Source: Serilophus lunatus
Taxonomy: Eukaryota; Chordata; Aves; Passeriformes; Eurylaimidae
Length of the DNA stretch: 64,000 nt
NCBI GenBank assembly: GCA_013399895.1
Contig: VXBA01005911.1
Span: 62,001-126,000 of the forward strand
Direction of reading: 5' to 3'
The notes beneath the pieces were generated by a model. It was not told the origin of the DNA, searched no databases, and saw only the letters and a program-made list of their open reading frames with translations. The position numbers and the translations under genes were made by a program. Shown here piece after piece: positions 35,990 to 49,007 of this stretch; within the stretch, counting starts at the first letter, position 1, and each line of letters starts with the position of its first letter.

Positions 35990-36612
35990 ATTTAAATTTA
36001 TGAACTGAGAGACACTGCTCAAACGTGCAGGAATGGGGTTAGGAAAGCCAAAACCCATCTGCTGTTTTGCCTTGGTCTTTACTAGCAGGATCCTATCCTC
36101 AGGATAGCCAGGCCCCAGAGACCTATGAGAAAATCTGAAGCAAGGAAGACTTACCCCTCGGTGCAGAGGTTCAGGTTAGGGAGTACTCAAACAAATTAGA
36201 CACATGCAAGTCTAAGGCCTTATGGGTTAGTGCAGTGGGAGCTGAAAGAGATCATGGAGAGACCACTCTGAAGTCCCTTTCAAAAGTTATGACAAGTGGC
36301 AGAGGCTACTGAGGAGTGGAAAAGAGAAAATGTCACTCATGTCTTCATTAAGGGAACGATGGAGGGCCCAGGGTACTACAGGACTGTCAGCCCCATCCTC
36401 TGTGGAATGGAAACACTCATCTGCAGACCAGACCCTCTGCTGGTAATTTTCTCCCACTTTGGGGCCCAAATAATGTTGATTCCCCAAACCTGTCAATGTT
36501 TAGGAGGCATATGTGGACAATGTCTTTAGCAACATGCTTCAATTTTGGTCAGCCCTAAAGTGGTCGTGCAGTGGCACCAGATGATTGTTGCAGGTCCCTT
36601 CTAACAGTCTTC
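35990..36612 (+). mobile_element. internally deleted CR1 LINE, plus strand
   Basis: The plus strand shows the pre-RT segment (DTCKSKALW..., 36200-36240; REIMERPL-like, 36245-36275), then ATEEWKRENVTHVFIKGTMEGPGYYRTVS at 36300-36390, the CR1 stretch that precedes the RT. Soon after, the CR1 3' end appears (CCAGATGATTGTTGCAGGTCCCTTCTAAC, described as two parts around 36576-36604). Most of the RT and C-terminal region is missing, so an internal deletion or two overlapping insertions is likely. Confidence 0.65.
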
Positions 36613-39600
36613 TCTCCCCTCACCTCCTCTCCCCTCCTCTGATTTTGATTTCTGTAAAATTAATAAATCACATTCTAAGACAAGTAGTGATCTGTGCCTT
36701 CAAATTTCAGACTAAGGAGATTTCCTAGCTTGATCATCCATCTTGGAAGTTGCACCTGCAACACTGGTATATGCTTAGTGTACTAGCTTGCGGTAGCTCT
36801 GAGGGCCTGATATAAAGATACTTATCTTAAAGGAAACCTTATTTTCTTGGATGACAGAATCCAACACACCCATATTTAGTTTTGTTTTAGACTGCTTTCT
36901 CCCATCCTATCATGCCCAAATGGTGCCATCTGGAGAGCAATCTGAAAATAACAATACCTCTAAACTCTGCTTTCTGGCTTCTAGCTTCAAAATAACACCT
37001 CATCAGAGGATATATCAGGATGCCATTCCTTGCCAGCTTTTGGGGAGGTATTTCATCATTATTTCTTGCATATGTAAATGCTAGATTTCTAGAGAAAAGC
37101 ATTTTTAATGTTGTCACTCATGGATTTCAGAGCAACAGAGCTCAGTTTAGAAAAGTCAGTACTTAATAATCTGAAGTGCCTGAAGTAGAAATTACTGCTG
37201 AGCTGGTTTTCACCTTAACCTGGCACCTTCCAAAACAAAAATTACTTAAATGAAAGCTACGAAATTGAGAGAGAACATGAAAATGCAGAAGACAAAATTC
37301 ATTTCAGGTTCCATTTTCTAAGAATGTGCTCTCTTCAATGTCAGCAATATACAGCATTTAAACATGTTATTTAACATGAAGATTTGTTTCTGCGTACTTT
37401 TGAATGTGTAAAGATTTACTGAGTCAAAGACTACCCCAAAATACAACTACCTACAGAAAAATCAAACACTCCTATTTGGGCCATTCTTATCCCCTTTTGC
37501 AAGCATCTGGTGCTGTGAGACTCTAATACATCTGGGACCTTTGTTACTGAGATGATTTGCCACGCTTACAAATGTTTATAGGGTGATGCAGAGCTGTTCA
37601 CGTCCACATATGTGCTGAGTTTGGTACAGGCAGTCTGGAGTTGAAGTTGTGGATGACTGTCTAGTGGAAAAGACTGAGGCAGTTTTATTTCAATTTCTAC
37701 TGACAAATACACCTTTTCAAAGTATCAAGACACTTTCTCTAGAGCTATTGGCTGGCTAAGCTATGAGTTGGTCTGCACAGGGATAGGAAGCGGGGTGAGG
37801 TGAGAATGAGCCAGTGCAGGGATACTTCTGAATCTCAATAAGAAATGCCACAACAAATGGCTTAGTAAGACACCTGCTTGAACAAGACAGACTAAGAAGA
37901 GGAATAGAGATAGTGAGTTGCATCTTATATCCTCTCAGATTCTGGGCACCCCATGTTTGTGCAGCATAAGATAGAGCCCCTATGGATTTTCCCATGGCAT
38001 AGTATATAAAGCAGATCCTGTCCATGGGGAGAAACTATTTCTGTGATTCAAGTAATGTATAACTTCCTTACAAGAACTCCTAGCCTCACTGTTAGATAAC
38101 GACAAGGCCACAGAGGAGTCAGGGCAGTGCTGAGCAGTAGCTGTTTGCAGGTTCCTCCAGCATCACAGTGTGCTGGAACCATCCTGGGGTTGAGAGAGGC
38201 ATGTGGCATGGCACAGCACAGCCTGAGGGATATGGTGAGTACATAATGCCTGATCAAGTTAGACGTGCTGTGGATCACTGGCTCCCATGGGACAGGCTTT
38301 CGTTTAAGTTCCATAGCAAGAGCGCTACAAGCATAGACTGTTCCCTGCAAAAATGCACTGACTTCATGATGTGCGTGTTACATGCCCCTTTTTTGTGTTC
38401 TTTGACGTCCTGAAATCTGACAGTCCAGCGTGTTTCAAGGGCACTAGATCTACTATAAATATAATAGTCCATTCCGTGAAAGCTCTGTTGATAACAATGC
38501 AGAAAATCGGTCCATTTTGTTTTTCTTTGGGCAAATCTTCTCCCCAGGAACACAGAGCTTTAAAAATTCCAAGATTAGCTGTCTACATTTAGGGGTGTGG
38601 TGATTAAAATGTTTTTTCTTCAATTCTAGTTTTGTTTTGTTTTGTTTTTCCAAAGAAGAAATTTTATGCACAGTTATTTTAGTAAGTCATTTATTAATAT
38701 AATTTATCTAGAACAGCTTTAGACAATTGCCAGAATTAGTGGTTCTTTTATTTCAATATTATACCTTCAAAATTCTGGGAATAATAATAAAATTATTTAG
38801 CTGCATTGGGGATTCTGTCTTTCATGCTGTTAACAAGCTTTCCCTTATAGGTAGGCAATTATTGACATGACAGAAACATTATTAATTTTTTATTCCAAAG
38901 TTATATCATGACACTCTTAGATATTCTGAAACACAATGAGACATTCCAAAGCAGAAAAAGCATTTGTGTTGTGATTAACAGACATGAAGTTGCTAAACAC
39001 TGTCAGCAATAAATATGAGGCTTTTTTATTGTAGATAAAGATCTAATTCCTCTCTAATAATGACTCATACTGAAAGATCACTGTGTTGACTTTCAAATTT
39101 TCATCTCTCTTAGAGGTAACAAATTTTTGTTAGCTAAAAGGAGTGAAAATCAAACTGATTTTGTATCTTGTGCTTGAAAATGTAAGAGTAAACCAGAATC
39201 CTTACCATATTCAAGGAACAGTTTACATACTAGGTAAAAGACATTAGCTAAAATTTTTAATTCTTGCAGACACACTGGTGGTGATAAACTGAGAATTTTG
39301 TAAATAAATTACAAATCCTGCATCTAAATGCCTTACTTACGGAAAGAAGTTGTTTCAAACATCCTTCAAGGAAATCTGTTAAATAAAAAAATAAACAAAG
39401 CAATTGACTAAGCAATAGTCAATGTCAAAATTGTCTGCTGCAATACTGAACTGCAGCTTTGGGTTTCTGGAGGTTCTGGGGTTTTTTTCTTTTTTTTAGA
39501 GGATAAACTGTAACTCAGCCAGGCCCAACAGTCCATGTACACCAGGTGATTTGCAGGGACACCACAGGCCTGTCCTGCAAGTGAAGATGGGGATGGAGAA

Positions 39601-41418
39601 TGCTGGCTGTTCTATATAGCCAAAGAGAGTGAGAGATCCTTGTCAGGAGTAGGGAAGAGAGGAGAAACCTAAGCTACATACAGTTAGTCTAGTGAGGCAC
39701 TGCATGGTGTCAGTTTTCAGCAACTTCACAGGAACCACACTAAAATGGCATTACGCCACTCACTGCTGAGCACAGCAAATTTACTAAGTTGCCCATGCCA
39801 CAGAGGAGTGATTAGGATAGTTCACTAATATAATACTAGATTTCCTGACAGGTTTTTGGCAAGACATATAAGGTCTCTGGCAGAACTAACACACCAAAAA
39901 TTTTCTTAACAGCTTTTAATTCTTAGGAGCCCTGTTCTGTGAAGAATTTGTTTCTTTCTTGTACAAGTAAAATTATAAGTTTTATAATAGCTAAAAGAAA
40001 TGTAATGAGAAGCCCTTCTTTTTTCCCTTCATACACTGCTGTGAGCATGCTCCTCTCCCTCAGGCATAGTGTGGGCTCTCAGCTTTTGAAAAGTCTCCAT
40101 TCCTCCACTTAGCGTGGCTGAGCTAATCTTCATCCTCAGTCCTACCCTCAGCTGCTTCTGCTACAGAGAAAGTATACAGTTCTCATAACATAAGAGTAGT
40201 TTAAAAAAATGTTTGGAGCCTTTGAATTCTTTGACAGTGTTCTGTGCCAGAATTTTCAAAACTTTTCCAAATATTGTGACCTATACAAGAAGGTTGTATA
40301 AGTCCCACTTAAATGATGACCAACATCAATTCAGAAAAAAACCTCAAGAACATGATGCAGATCCCCTATTCCAAAATTATTAATGAATTAATTAGCTGCT
40401 GGAGCACTTAAAAGGCTCTTTTGTAGTTCCTGTCCGAACTGTTAATAAGATTTGAGAAATCATAAAGTTCTGCTTTAATTTTAGCAGAAGAGTAATTTAG
40501 TAAGCCTTGAATTATTTCAGTGAGCCTTGAAGAACAGTCTTGTATTAAAACGATTATTTTTCTTCTCTTACTTTTTAACAGATGACATGAATTCCAAGAT
40601 GGGATTTGTTCATATAAGAAGCCAAAATGTAATAAGATAATTTGTCATTGCAGTTGACTTATTCAACTTCTATGTCTACTAAAAAAATGAAACACATCTA
40701 AGCTTCAATGTACAATAATCATCTGCAGGTAATTGTTTCTTTTTATGTAAGAGAAATTAAGAGCAAATTAAGTGACTGCACCTTCAGTTCACATGCACTC
40801 ACCTTTTTTAGACTGTGCAATATAAAATTTAAATTAATTCACACTTCAGTGAACATAGTGTATATAGGGAACTACTTACATATTTACTTAAAAATCGCCG
40901 ATTGTCTTCAATAAATTTGTCCACTAAATAGTGATTGACTGTCAGGTTGCCATTCAATACCCTGAGAATGAGAGAACCCCCTTGAATTTTGCTTGTGTAT
41001 GCCACAATCCTTGCACATAGTTTGCCTTGAAACACCAATTCGGCATGTAAATACAAACAAACTGATGCTGCTACACAATGTTTCCTGGGCATCGCTCCTT
41101 CAGGTCAGAAGCATTTCCATCCTTTTCAAGCCCTGACATCATTATAGTCTAGCGCCAAGTGTTCAAACACCTTACAGATTTTCCGCCCTGTACCCTAACT
41201 CTTTACATTTTAATTTTTTCAGTAGTAATGACAGAACCCTAATTTCAAATCAATTTATTTCCTTTATGAGCAGACTCAGCACCTTCAACCTTAAAAGTAT
41301 CTTTATCAAGTTACAGAAGTTCTCCCACCAGTAGCTTGCCTTAATTTCATCAAGCCTGGATCTTATGTGTCTGGTTGGAGTTTTGATTTCCTCAGACTTG
41401 TGACCTGTTGTCTAGAAA
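36613..41418. other. 4.8 kb intergenic block, no gene seen
   Basis: Mostly A+T-rich single-copy-looking DNA. Open frames at 36851-37117, 37756-38553 and 40829-41092 lack recognisable content. The last ends with a good splice-donor-like sequence on the minus strand, but I found no family match or acceptor that would support an exon. Confidence 0.4.
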
Positions 41419-41423
41419 CATAG

Positions 41424-42429
41424 TGTGGTGGTTTAGGACCACTTTTATTGTCTAGGGGGCAGGTTCAATAAAGGTGACGGAAAACTGAATAGAGTTGCAG
41501 CAGGTGAACAGTTTATTACGGGGGTTTAAATTAGGGAAGTAGGGATAACCCACAGGGACCCCAGAATTACACAGAGGATCACCTGACATGCAGGGAAAAA
41601 AAAAAAACACAAAAAGGGAAAAAACAAAAAAAAAGGGAACTGTTCCTTTCAGCTAAATGACTAGCTGAAAAAAAAGCAGTGGGGAAGGGTAGGAAAAGCT
41701 GCCTCTCTCCCATCCCTCTCTCCTTGGAAGCACTTCTCGGCCCTTCAGGCTCTCTGAAAAACACAAAAAGAAATGAAAACAGCTCCCTCCCACCACCTCT
41801 CTGAAGGGTTACTTGCTTGCCAAGCTGGAAATGGCTCTCNTTTCAGTCCTGCCCGCCATCTTCGTTTTCACGGCTGCAGCACCTTAGAGACACCCCAGCG
41901 CCAACACGGTGCCAGGGCCGGCCCTCCGTCGCTGTCCAAAAGTGGTGGCCGTGCTCAGGTTCCCGGCCAGGGCCAGCCTGGGACTGCCCTGGCCTTGGGG
42001 AGACCAGGACTGGTGCTGGCCCCACTCCATCCCGAGATGGCCCCGGGAGAAACGAGAAGGTGCTGCCGTCCGACCCCGGCCCCGTCCCGTCCCACGCCCC
42101 GATCTCAGCTTTCCTCCCTGAATTTCAGGAGAGCAGCTGAAGCAAGGACCCCCCGCAGCCCACCACCCAAGTCCCAGCCGGGGGGGTGGTGGGGGAGTGG
42201 CCCCACCGAAAGCAGCTCCCCTTCCCAGCACCAGCCCTGGCTGTCTCAACTCTAGGAACAGCAGGCAGAAGCGAGGACATCCCTAGTCCCAGCTTCTAAG
42301 GAAAACAGAATTTTACTAAACAGGTAAGTGGAGTTTCTTACATTCTTCCCCCTCTCAAAATCCAAGAACACCCCCAAGCCTCATGCCCCCTTTGACCTCC
42401 CGCGATCCGAGCCCCCCCAAACCAGTACA
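41424..42429 (-). repeat. solo ERVL-like LTR, minus orientation, perfect 5-bp duplication
   Basis: Left end TGTGGTGGTTTAGGACCAC, right end CCCCAAACCAGTACA. CATAG flanks it exactly on both sides (41419-41423 and 42430-42434). On the minus strand it starts TGTACTGGTTTGGGGGGGC, then carries a GC-rich U3, AAGATGGCG (41854-41862 as its reverse, a YY1-type core), an acceptor-like GTGTTTTTCAGAGA (41754-41767) and AATAAACTG (near 41509-41517). A single N lies at 41840. No internal sequence is attached, so it is a solo LTR. Confidence 0.92.
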
Positions 42430-45352
42430 CATAGTAAAGGTTAAACAGTGTTCAGCTACTAGCTTTGCATTAAGCTGAAGTTGCAAACCACAATTTTTTG
42501 AAAAACAGTGCTCAGAAAAATAACACAATGTTTTTGGTTGTAGTCTAAATGCAAACTAATCCAATATTGAGGATAAAGAAGATTTGGCTAAAGCAAGACA
42601 AGAGGACCAATTGTAAAAAAGCATGTTATATAGTTCCCGACATAATTGAAATTGCACTTCAGAAAATCAGAGAACTTGCAATTACAGAGGTGTTTTTCTT
42701 TCTTCTCTTTGCCTTCCATATCAAGGAAAAAAATTGGTATCATTTTCATTTAAGAGGTTTGTTTACCTTATTTCATCCAGTCAAATTTCTTTTTTGAATT
42801 TTAGAGCCAAATAGATAAGTTAGTTTCCCCTGATAGAGTTTAATAAGTTGTGAGGCATAGGTCAGCTCAGAAGCTGAAGCAGCTGCTGTTCAAAGGAAAG
42901 AGAAGTACAGGGTAGCCCAACTGCTACACCATGGCAACCTCACTGTAGGGTTTGCGGCTGGATGAGCCTTACTGCATTTGTCTGTTGTTGAATAAGCATT
43001 TTATGGCGTATTACTAACATAAATCCTTTCAAACAAAAGTTTTTTTGCAATATTACATGACCTTTGCCTTCATGAAACTTGAAAGATAAAGACTTGAAAC
43101 AAATTCTCTTTAGTATAAATTTCTCATTTCATGGCAAGTTGTGTTTTTTTAATACAGCAACATTTATAATGTGCCTTTGCATTGCCCATTTGCAATCTAC
43201 TTTCTATGTTCATCAATACTTGCCACCTGTGTAGATTGCACAATTAATATTTTAGAATTCTTGGGTATTAAATATCAATTAGGCACTTAAATGATTGTTT
43301 TAAAAAATCTTTTGCGGTATAAAGTACATGTTTTTTTGTCATCTGCTCTACATTTATTTTAAGTGTATTAAACAATCTCAGGAATATTCAGTGCATGAAA
43401 ATCTTTTTATATTTGAGCGGATTAAATTTACAAGTCAAAATTAAAACTATAAATTACATTTACATAATTCATTCTCCACAAAAGCGAATTTGTTTTGCCT
43501 GTGTATCTGCTAATAGATGCAAATGAAGATGAAAATACAACACACTATTGTTGACCACATTGCTGATTTGGGCAAAAGAGAGTTTATAGACCTTCTCAAC
43601 CCCTTACTTGTCAAGTCGATGATTTTTCTTTCAGTAGCCATGTTTCACAATTATGCAGCATGTACTCGTGTTCTCAAATAGAAAGGGTCTTGTTAAGTAA
43701 ACTCGGCAGACCTTGCTTTGGTTCTTAGGAACAAAATAATGCTTAAAAAGCCATTATTAGTGTTTTGCTTATTAGCATAAATAGGAAAAGCAACTGGGGA
43801 GAAGCAAAGTAACTGAACAGAAGGTTAGGCAGTATTGTCTTGCCTTACCAGTTTGAAACATCTGCAAGTAAACTTAAGCTGAAATCAAATACAAGTTAGT
43901 ATTAGGCTTTAATTTACAAAGACAAAAAGTTTTCCAAAATTAATCAAGGCATTGAGCCATTCAGCCATGTTTGAAATTAGTATAATTTGCGTGGACAAAT
44001 CCACCTGTTATTTTGAAGTCCCAAGTCCCAATGTAATTTCCAAATCCTAAAACCACTTGTACATTTCAAATGGTTAAGGTTAGAAATTTGTTTTGCAAAA
44101 CTGAACAGCCATAATTATCCTAATGCCTAATTTTAGAAAACACACCTTACATCATACTAACAGCAAATAATGTTCATAAGTACAAAGTATGGGCATTACA
44201 TAAAGCATTTGATGGCCCTGTCTTGAGTGATTTGTGTTCATTTTGTCATGCTCAGAAAACAGCTGGGAGGATGACATTGACAAAGTGTCTTGACATTGGC
44301 AGCTTGGGGTCATCTCAGAAAAGACACTAGGTTAAAAAGAAGTAAATGTACTTACAGCCTATTAGACACTGCTAAGCAATGTCTGCCTTATGTCAATGTG
44401 GAGTACAGATAAAGTCAGAAGTTAAAACAGAATAGGATTCACAGAGGAAGGACCAGCTGCCATTTCCTAGTGGTAAACAGAGACTCCAGCTGCAGTTTCT
44501 ACCAAGGTCATGTTGTCTCACAGGTTCCCTGTACATTTCTAACGACCTGTACATCGAAGAATGAGGTGATACGAAGATGCCATAGCCTTTCTTTGCAAAA
44601 AGATTGCTGAATGGGCATGTTGTGACGCCTTTCACCTCTGCCAGCTATCCATCAAAAAACAATAGATACCTGTCACACTACCGCAAATTTAATTTATTGA
44701 CTATAGCACCTCAATTTTCCCCCGAAAACTAAAAAAATAATATAAAAGAGATTGAGAATAAGGAGAAATTGGGTTAAGTTTTCCACCACACTGTTGGGGT
44801 AGTTGACAGGCTAAACTTTTCTGCTTCACCTCATATAGGGACACCACTATGGGTAAGCAGTAACCTATGTGCGTTAATTGCTTGCTTTAGACATTAGATC
44901 TTGCTTTTGTTTCATTCCTAGTATTTTTAGTAAATTGTTTTGCTTTAGAGTTTTTGCCTATGCTTTGCCTTATACTGTTATTACATGGTTTTAGATGTGT
45001 TTTTGTAGCTAGACTCTATCACCAACTACTATGAATCTTTGCTCACTTGTCACAATTTTCACTAATAAACAGTGTTATTTTGTAAACTGCTAGAGTGAAT
45101 TCTTTCTAGAGGTGTTGACAGTTTCATCAACAGCAGAATGACATGTGGGAAAGACCCCCTGAAAGGTTCTTGCCTGTTGCTGTTAAGTACAATTCCTGAC
45201 AAAATGTTAATCAAATGCACCCTCCAGTTCTGTGAATCTGTTTTCAGTGAAGGTCCCTCCTGACGGGACAATGGCAGACTAATTGGGCATTAAAAAGTTT
45301 TGATCTCCAGAGGGACACTGTTAGCCAAAAATAAATTATATTATTATAATAT

Positions 45353-45376
45353 ATAATTATTATATATAATAATTAT
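45353..45376. repeat. perfect 24-bp A+T palindrome
   Basis: The half ATAATTATTATA (45353-45364) is followed by its exact reverse complement TATAATAATTAT (45365-45376). It sits in a longer run of TA-rich sequence (45330-45376), so it may be a replication-slippage product able to form a cruciform. Confidence 0.85.
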
Positions 45377-48230
45377 TGGGCAGAATACGCTATTTGACCT
45401 CCTACACCTTTTACATGACAGTCAGATTCTACCTCCTCCAGGCAATGACATGATGCTTTCTGAATCTGGAGAAACTACTATCAGCAGAAAGTACATTTCA
45501 GTTTAATTTTTTTAAGCTGATGAGGACCAGCTGAGGGTTCATTCACTTCCTTGCAATCCCTCACCCCCTGTGGTACTGTTAGTAGCCCTAAGTGACTATG
45601 GTATGGGTTTTACTTTGCAAGGGCTTGGTCTTGTGGCCACTGAGACCTTGTGCCATGCCTCCTGGAAGGACCAAAGTAGGTCTGCACTACAATCTGTTCC
45701 CATTCTGTTCACAGAAGAGGTGATGACATCTGCCTTTCAAATATGGACATGACTCCAGCTATGAAAACCCAGCGAAGGACATTTACATCTGAGATTATCA
45801 ACAAAACCAAGAGTACTGAGTCTGGCTGGGATAGTCCGTTTTCTCACAGCTGCTTCTACAGTGTCATGTTCTAGATTTGTGAACAATACAGCAATGATAA
45901 CACAGCTGTCTTGCTGAATAGTGTTTTCCCAGCATCCAGGGCTTCTCTGTTTCTGCTTCTGCCGCACTGGTGTAGCTGAGGGTGGGAAAGAGGTTTAGAG
46001 GGGACATAAAAAGGCAAATGAGTCAAATTAACCAAGGAGATGTTCCACATCATACCACACCACACTCAGCAATGAAACAAAGAGGAGGAGGTTTAGGGAG
46101 GTTAGCCATGTTTTCTTCAGAACTGTCTGGGCATTAATCTACCTGTTAGAGGTGGTGAGCAGTTTTGCACCTCTTTTTATTTTTTTTCAAACTATTTCTT
46201 TATTCTCCTACTTCTCCTTCACTTGTTGAACAATTTTTAGCTTGGTTCAAGAGGCTTTTTTACTATGACACTTCTTTTCCTCCTCTCACATCCCAGCAGG
46301 GGACTGGGGGGAAAGCAAGCAAGTGGCTGTGTGTTGGCTACTGGGGTTAACTCACATGACAAGCAATTAAGTGAAGAACATTAATGTTTGATATTAAAGG
46401 GCTGAAATTTCTACTATTACTGAACAGGGTGCACTACTAGTTGCATGAGTTACAAGAAGTATTAACTTTAAAGCAGATCTACTCACATTGAGCAATTGTA
46501 TTTAAATCCTGGTTTTTCTATTAATTATACAGAAGTCATCACACTTTTCTCAGAAATACTTGCCTGTGAGTGTACTTCGATGTGACTTTAATTATTTTAA
46601 TTATGATCATTTTCAAGTAATGGCCACAGAAGAGTCAAGATACTCTCCCCCTTCTGAAAGGGTTTTCTCTGGCAATGGAAAAGACTGAGAGATCACTACT
46701 GTTGCACAGAGCTGTGTGGAGGCTCTTAACCTAAGAGACTTTAATGTTAAGTGGAGTGCCCTCATTGCAGAGTCAAGCCAGAGTATTTTCTAGTTCAGTT
46801 GACCGTGCAGGTCACCCTTACATGTGTGTGAGCAGCAAGATCTTGCTGGCATGGTGATCATTGGCGTTGTCAATCAGAGGTAGAGGCAGCCATGTCCTGA
46901 TGCCTTAATAAATTCAGATGTTCCATGATTCCTCCATGCTACTTATAAAAGAGCATATTTATTTTTTGGTCATGAAATGGGAAGCACCAGAGACCTACCC
47001 ACAGCTAACTGACACTATCTGCAACCTCACTGAAGCATGGAAGACTTATGGCGATGTGCCCTGAACGTGTCTCAGGGCTTAGCATCTAGCCTGGACAGCA
47101 AGCTAGCACATCTTGAGAGTCACAGTGAGACTGGGCAAGGTTTTACCTGGTGAAGAGGAAGATTTATCCCAACCCTGTAATATTTAATTTAAATCTATTA
47201 TATGTGTAGATATACTACTTGGAGGGAAGTTTTGCTACTGTTCAGGCAAAGAGAAGCAAATTTGGAAAGTACAGGTATGTTCTAAAATGTGAAGCACATT
47301 GTGTTGAAGTCTAGATCTGAGAAAATTGCAAACATGGGGCTAAACACACTGCACAAACTGTTCCAGCATGTCACAGCCCCTCATCAGAAAGATCTATAAG
47401 GTCCTCCTCTTTCACTCCTCTTTTGAAGGACAGTTTGACTCAAACTGGAGCTTATTGAACAAGCTTAACTAATAAGCACATCTTTCAGCTTTTTAGAGCT
47501 TCAGAAAAGCCCATTGGACAAAAGCTGATTACCAACAAAATCATGCTTTTGTTCAACTTGTGCTGTCTCTCAAACTGCACAGAAAATACAGGCTGTGCTC
47601 CGAATGCCATTCAGTTCTCTGGCTCCCTGTGTCCTGCTGATGCACTTGCTCTCTTTCTCTGTGCTATTATATCAGATGGCTCCTGCTCTCAGCAAAACTA
47701 CTCACAGTCAACCATTTGGAATAGACAGACACAACATGCAGAAAGAATTCTGCCCAGTTTGTTATTAAGTGCTTTCACTGGACAAAGAGCAATCAAAAGC
47801 AGCCATTTCCTTCCTTTCTCTCAATTTTTTTTTTGACTTTTCTTCTTTTTTCTGGGTGCAATTTTAGTAATCCCTCTATTTCTCAGTCCCTCCTTGGTTT
47901 GTAAGTTAACTACATAGACTGGCACCTGCATCATGATTGCTTCAAGATACTTGCACTTCAGATAGAATGCTTCTCCTGTTTGACGAATGAACACATACAA
48001 AAAGAATAAGCTGTCAGTCTTACAGTTCTCATAACAGAGCATGAACAATGTTGGTATTGGTACTGGAGGCCATTTAGAGTAGCATTTGAAAGGGCAGAAA
48101 ATGAGTGAGTGTATAAACACTGGACCCTCAAGAAATAGTTGGAGATTTGCTCTTTGTTCTGTGTGAGGGGCATCCTGAAGCAAAGTTGCAGGAGCACAAG
48201 TAGCAAAAGCAAGTAAACTCACCAGGAAAA

Positions 48231-48289
48231 AATAATAACAAGGGCTGCATAATAGTAATATATAAAAAATAATAATAAGGGCTGCATAA
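48231..48289. repeat. short tandem duplication, 37-bp period
   Basis: AATAATAACAAGGGCTGCAT (48231) recurs as AATAATAATAAGGGCTGCAT (48268), with AA following each and one mismatch in 22 bases. Confidence 0.85.
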
Positions 48290-48559
48290 ACTATTGCCTT
48301 AGAAACATTAGCTGCAGATGTTAACAAAGAGTTTGTGTTAGAGTGAACCAAATATATTTGGGAGCAAAGGTATGGATGTCCTGAAACTAATCATCAACTC
48401 CATGTTAGCAAACATCCTCTGGGCCATTTCTATTTTTGCTATATGTATGGCAGACATTGCTTTTCAAATGCTTTCTATTTCAGATCTGTAAAATCATTCA
48501 GGGTAAAGAAATATGACCATGAAGTAAATTATTTACACTAGATATTACAAGTTTTGACT

Positions 48560-49007
48560 TGTGGAAACCGAACTCACAACGTAGGCCTCGTTATGAGAAA
48601 GGTGTGTTTATTCTGCACAGGGAGCAGGGTTACACTCATTCCAAATCACCCACTCCCCAATCACATGACGCCCCCAGGCTTATATCCCCCTTCTGAGTGT
48701 CAGGCGTCACACAGCTTGTATTGGTCCCACCACTCCAAGCCCACCCTCTTCACCACCCTGTCCCTTTGAGGGCTGGGCTGTCACTGCCATCGTCCCCTCG
48801 CAGAGAGGCATGTCCTCTTCGAGGAGACCTTGAGATGTTGTTCCAGGCTGTTGTGATGTCTGGTTTTCACTGCCTCTGTCCCCCTTATCTGATGTTCGTG
48901 TCTAGTGTTTACAGAACTTGATCTATGCTAACCCTGTGTCCCAGCAGGGCCCTGACTTCCCTTTCTAGCCCCCTTCTGACCCCAACTCAATTGCTCAGCC
49001 CTTCACA
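48560..49007 (-). repeat. ERV LTR about 450 bp, minus orientation, class II-like
   Basis: On the minus strand it starts TGTGAAGGGCTGAGCAATTG (ending at 49007) and ends GGTTTCCACA (48560). In between are a CCAAT box (reverse of ATTGG near 48719-48724), a TATA-type GGATATAAGCC near 48678-48688, and AATAAACAC (TTTATT at 48607-48612). Size and layout fit an avian class II LTR. I could not find matching target duplications, so the termini are probable rather than proven. Confidence 0.65.

Larger units (their letters stand above)
42435..48554. other. 6 kb transposon-poor A+T-rich block
   Basis: The longest stretch in the window without recognisable transposons. It includes a T-rich segment at 43000-43500 with many short homeobox-like ATTA motifs, an A+T palindrome at 45353-45376 and a small tandem duplication at 48231-48289. 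The 176-codon frame on the minus strand at 47821-48351 begins at a TTG and matches no family I know. No RNA gene or exon recognised. Confidence 0.45.

Noticed and set aside
40829..41092. Possible minus-strand exon ending in a GTAAGTAG donor-like sequence
   Set aside because: The peptide matches no family I know, including the expected neighbour SLC28A3, and I found no convincing acceptor.
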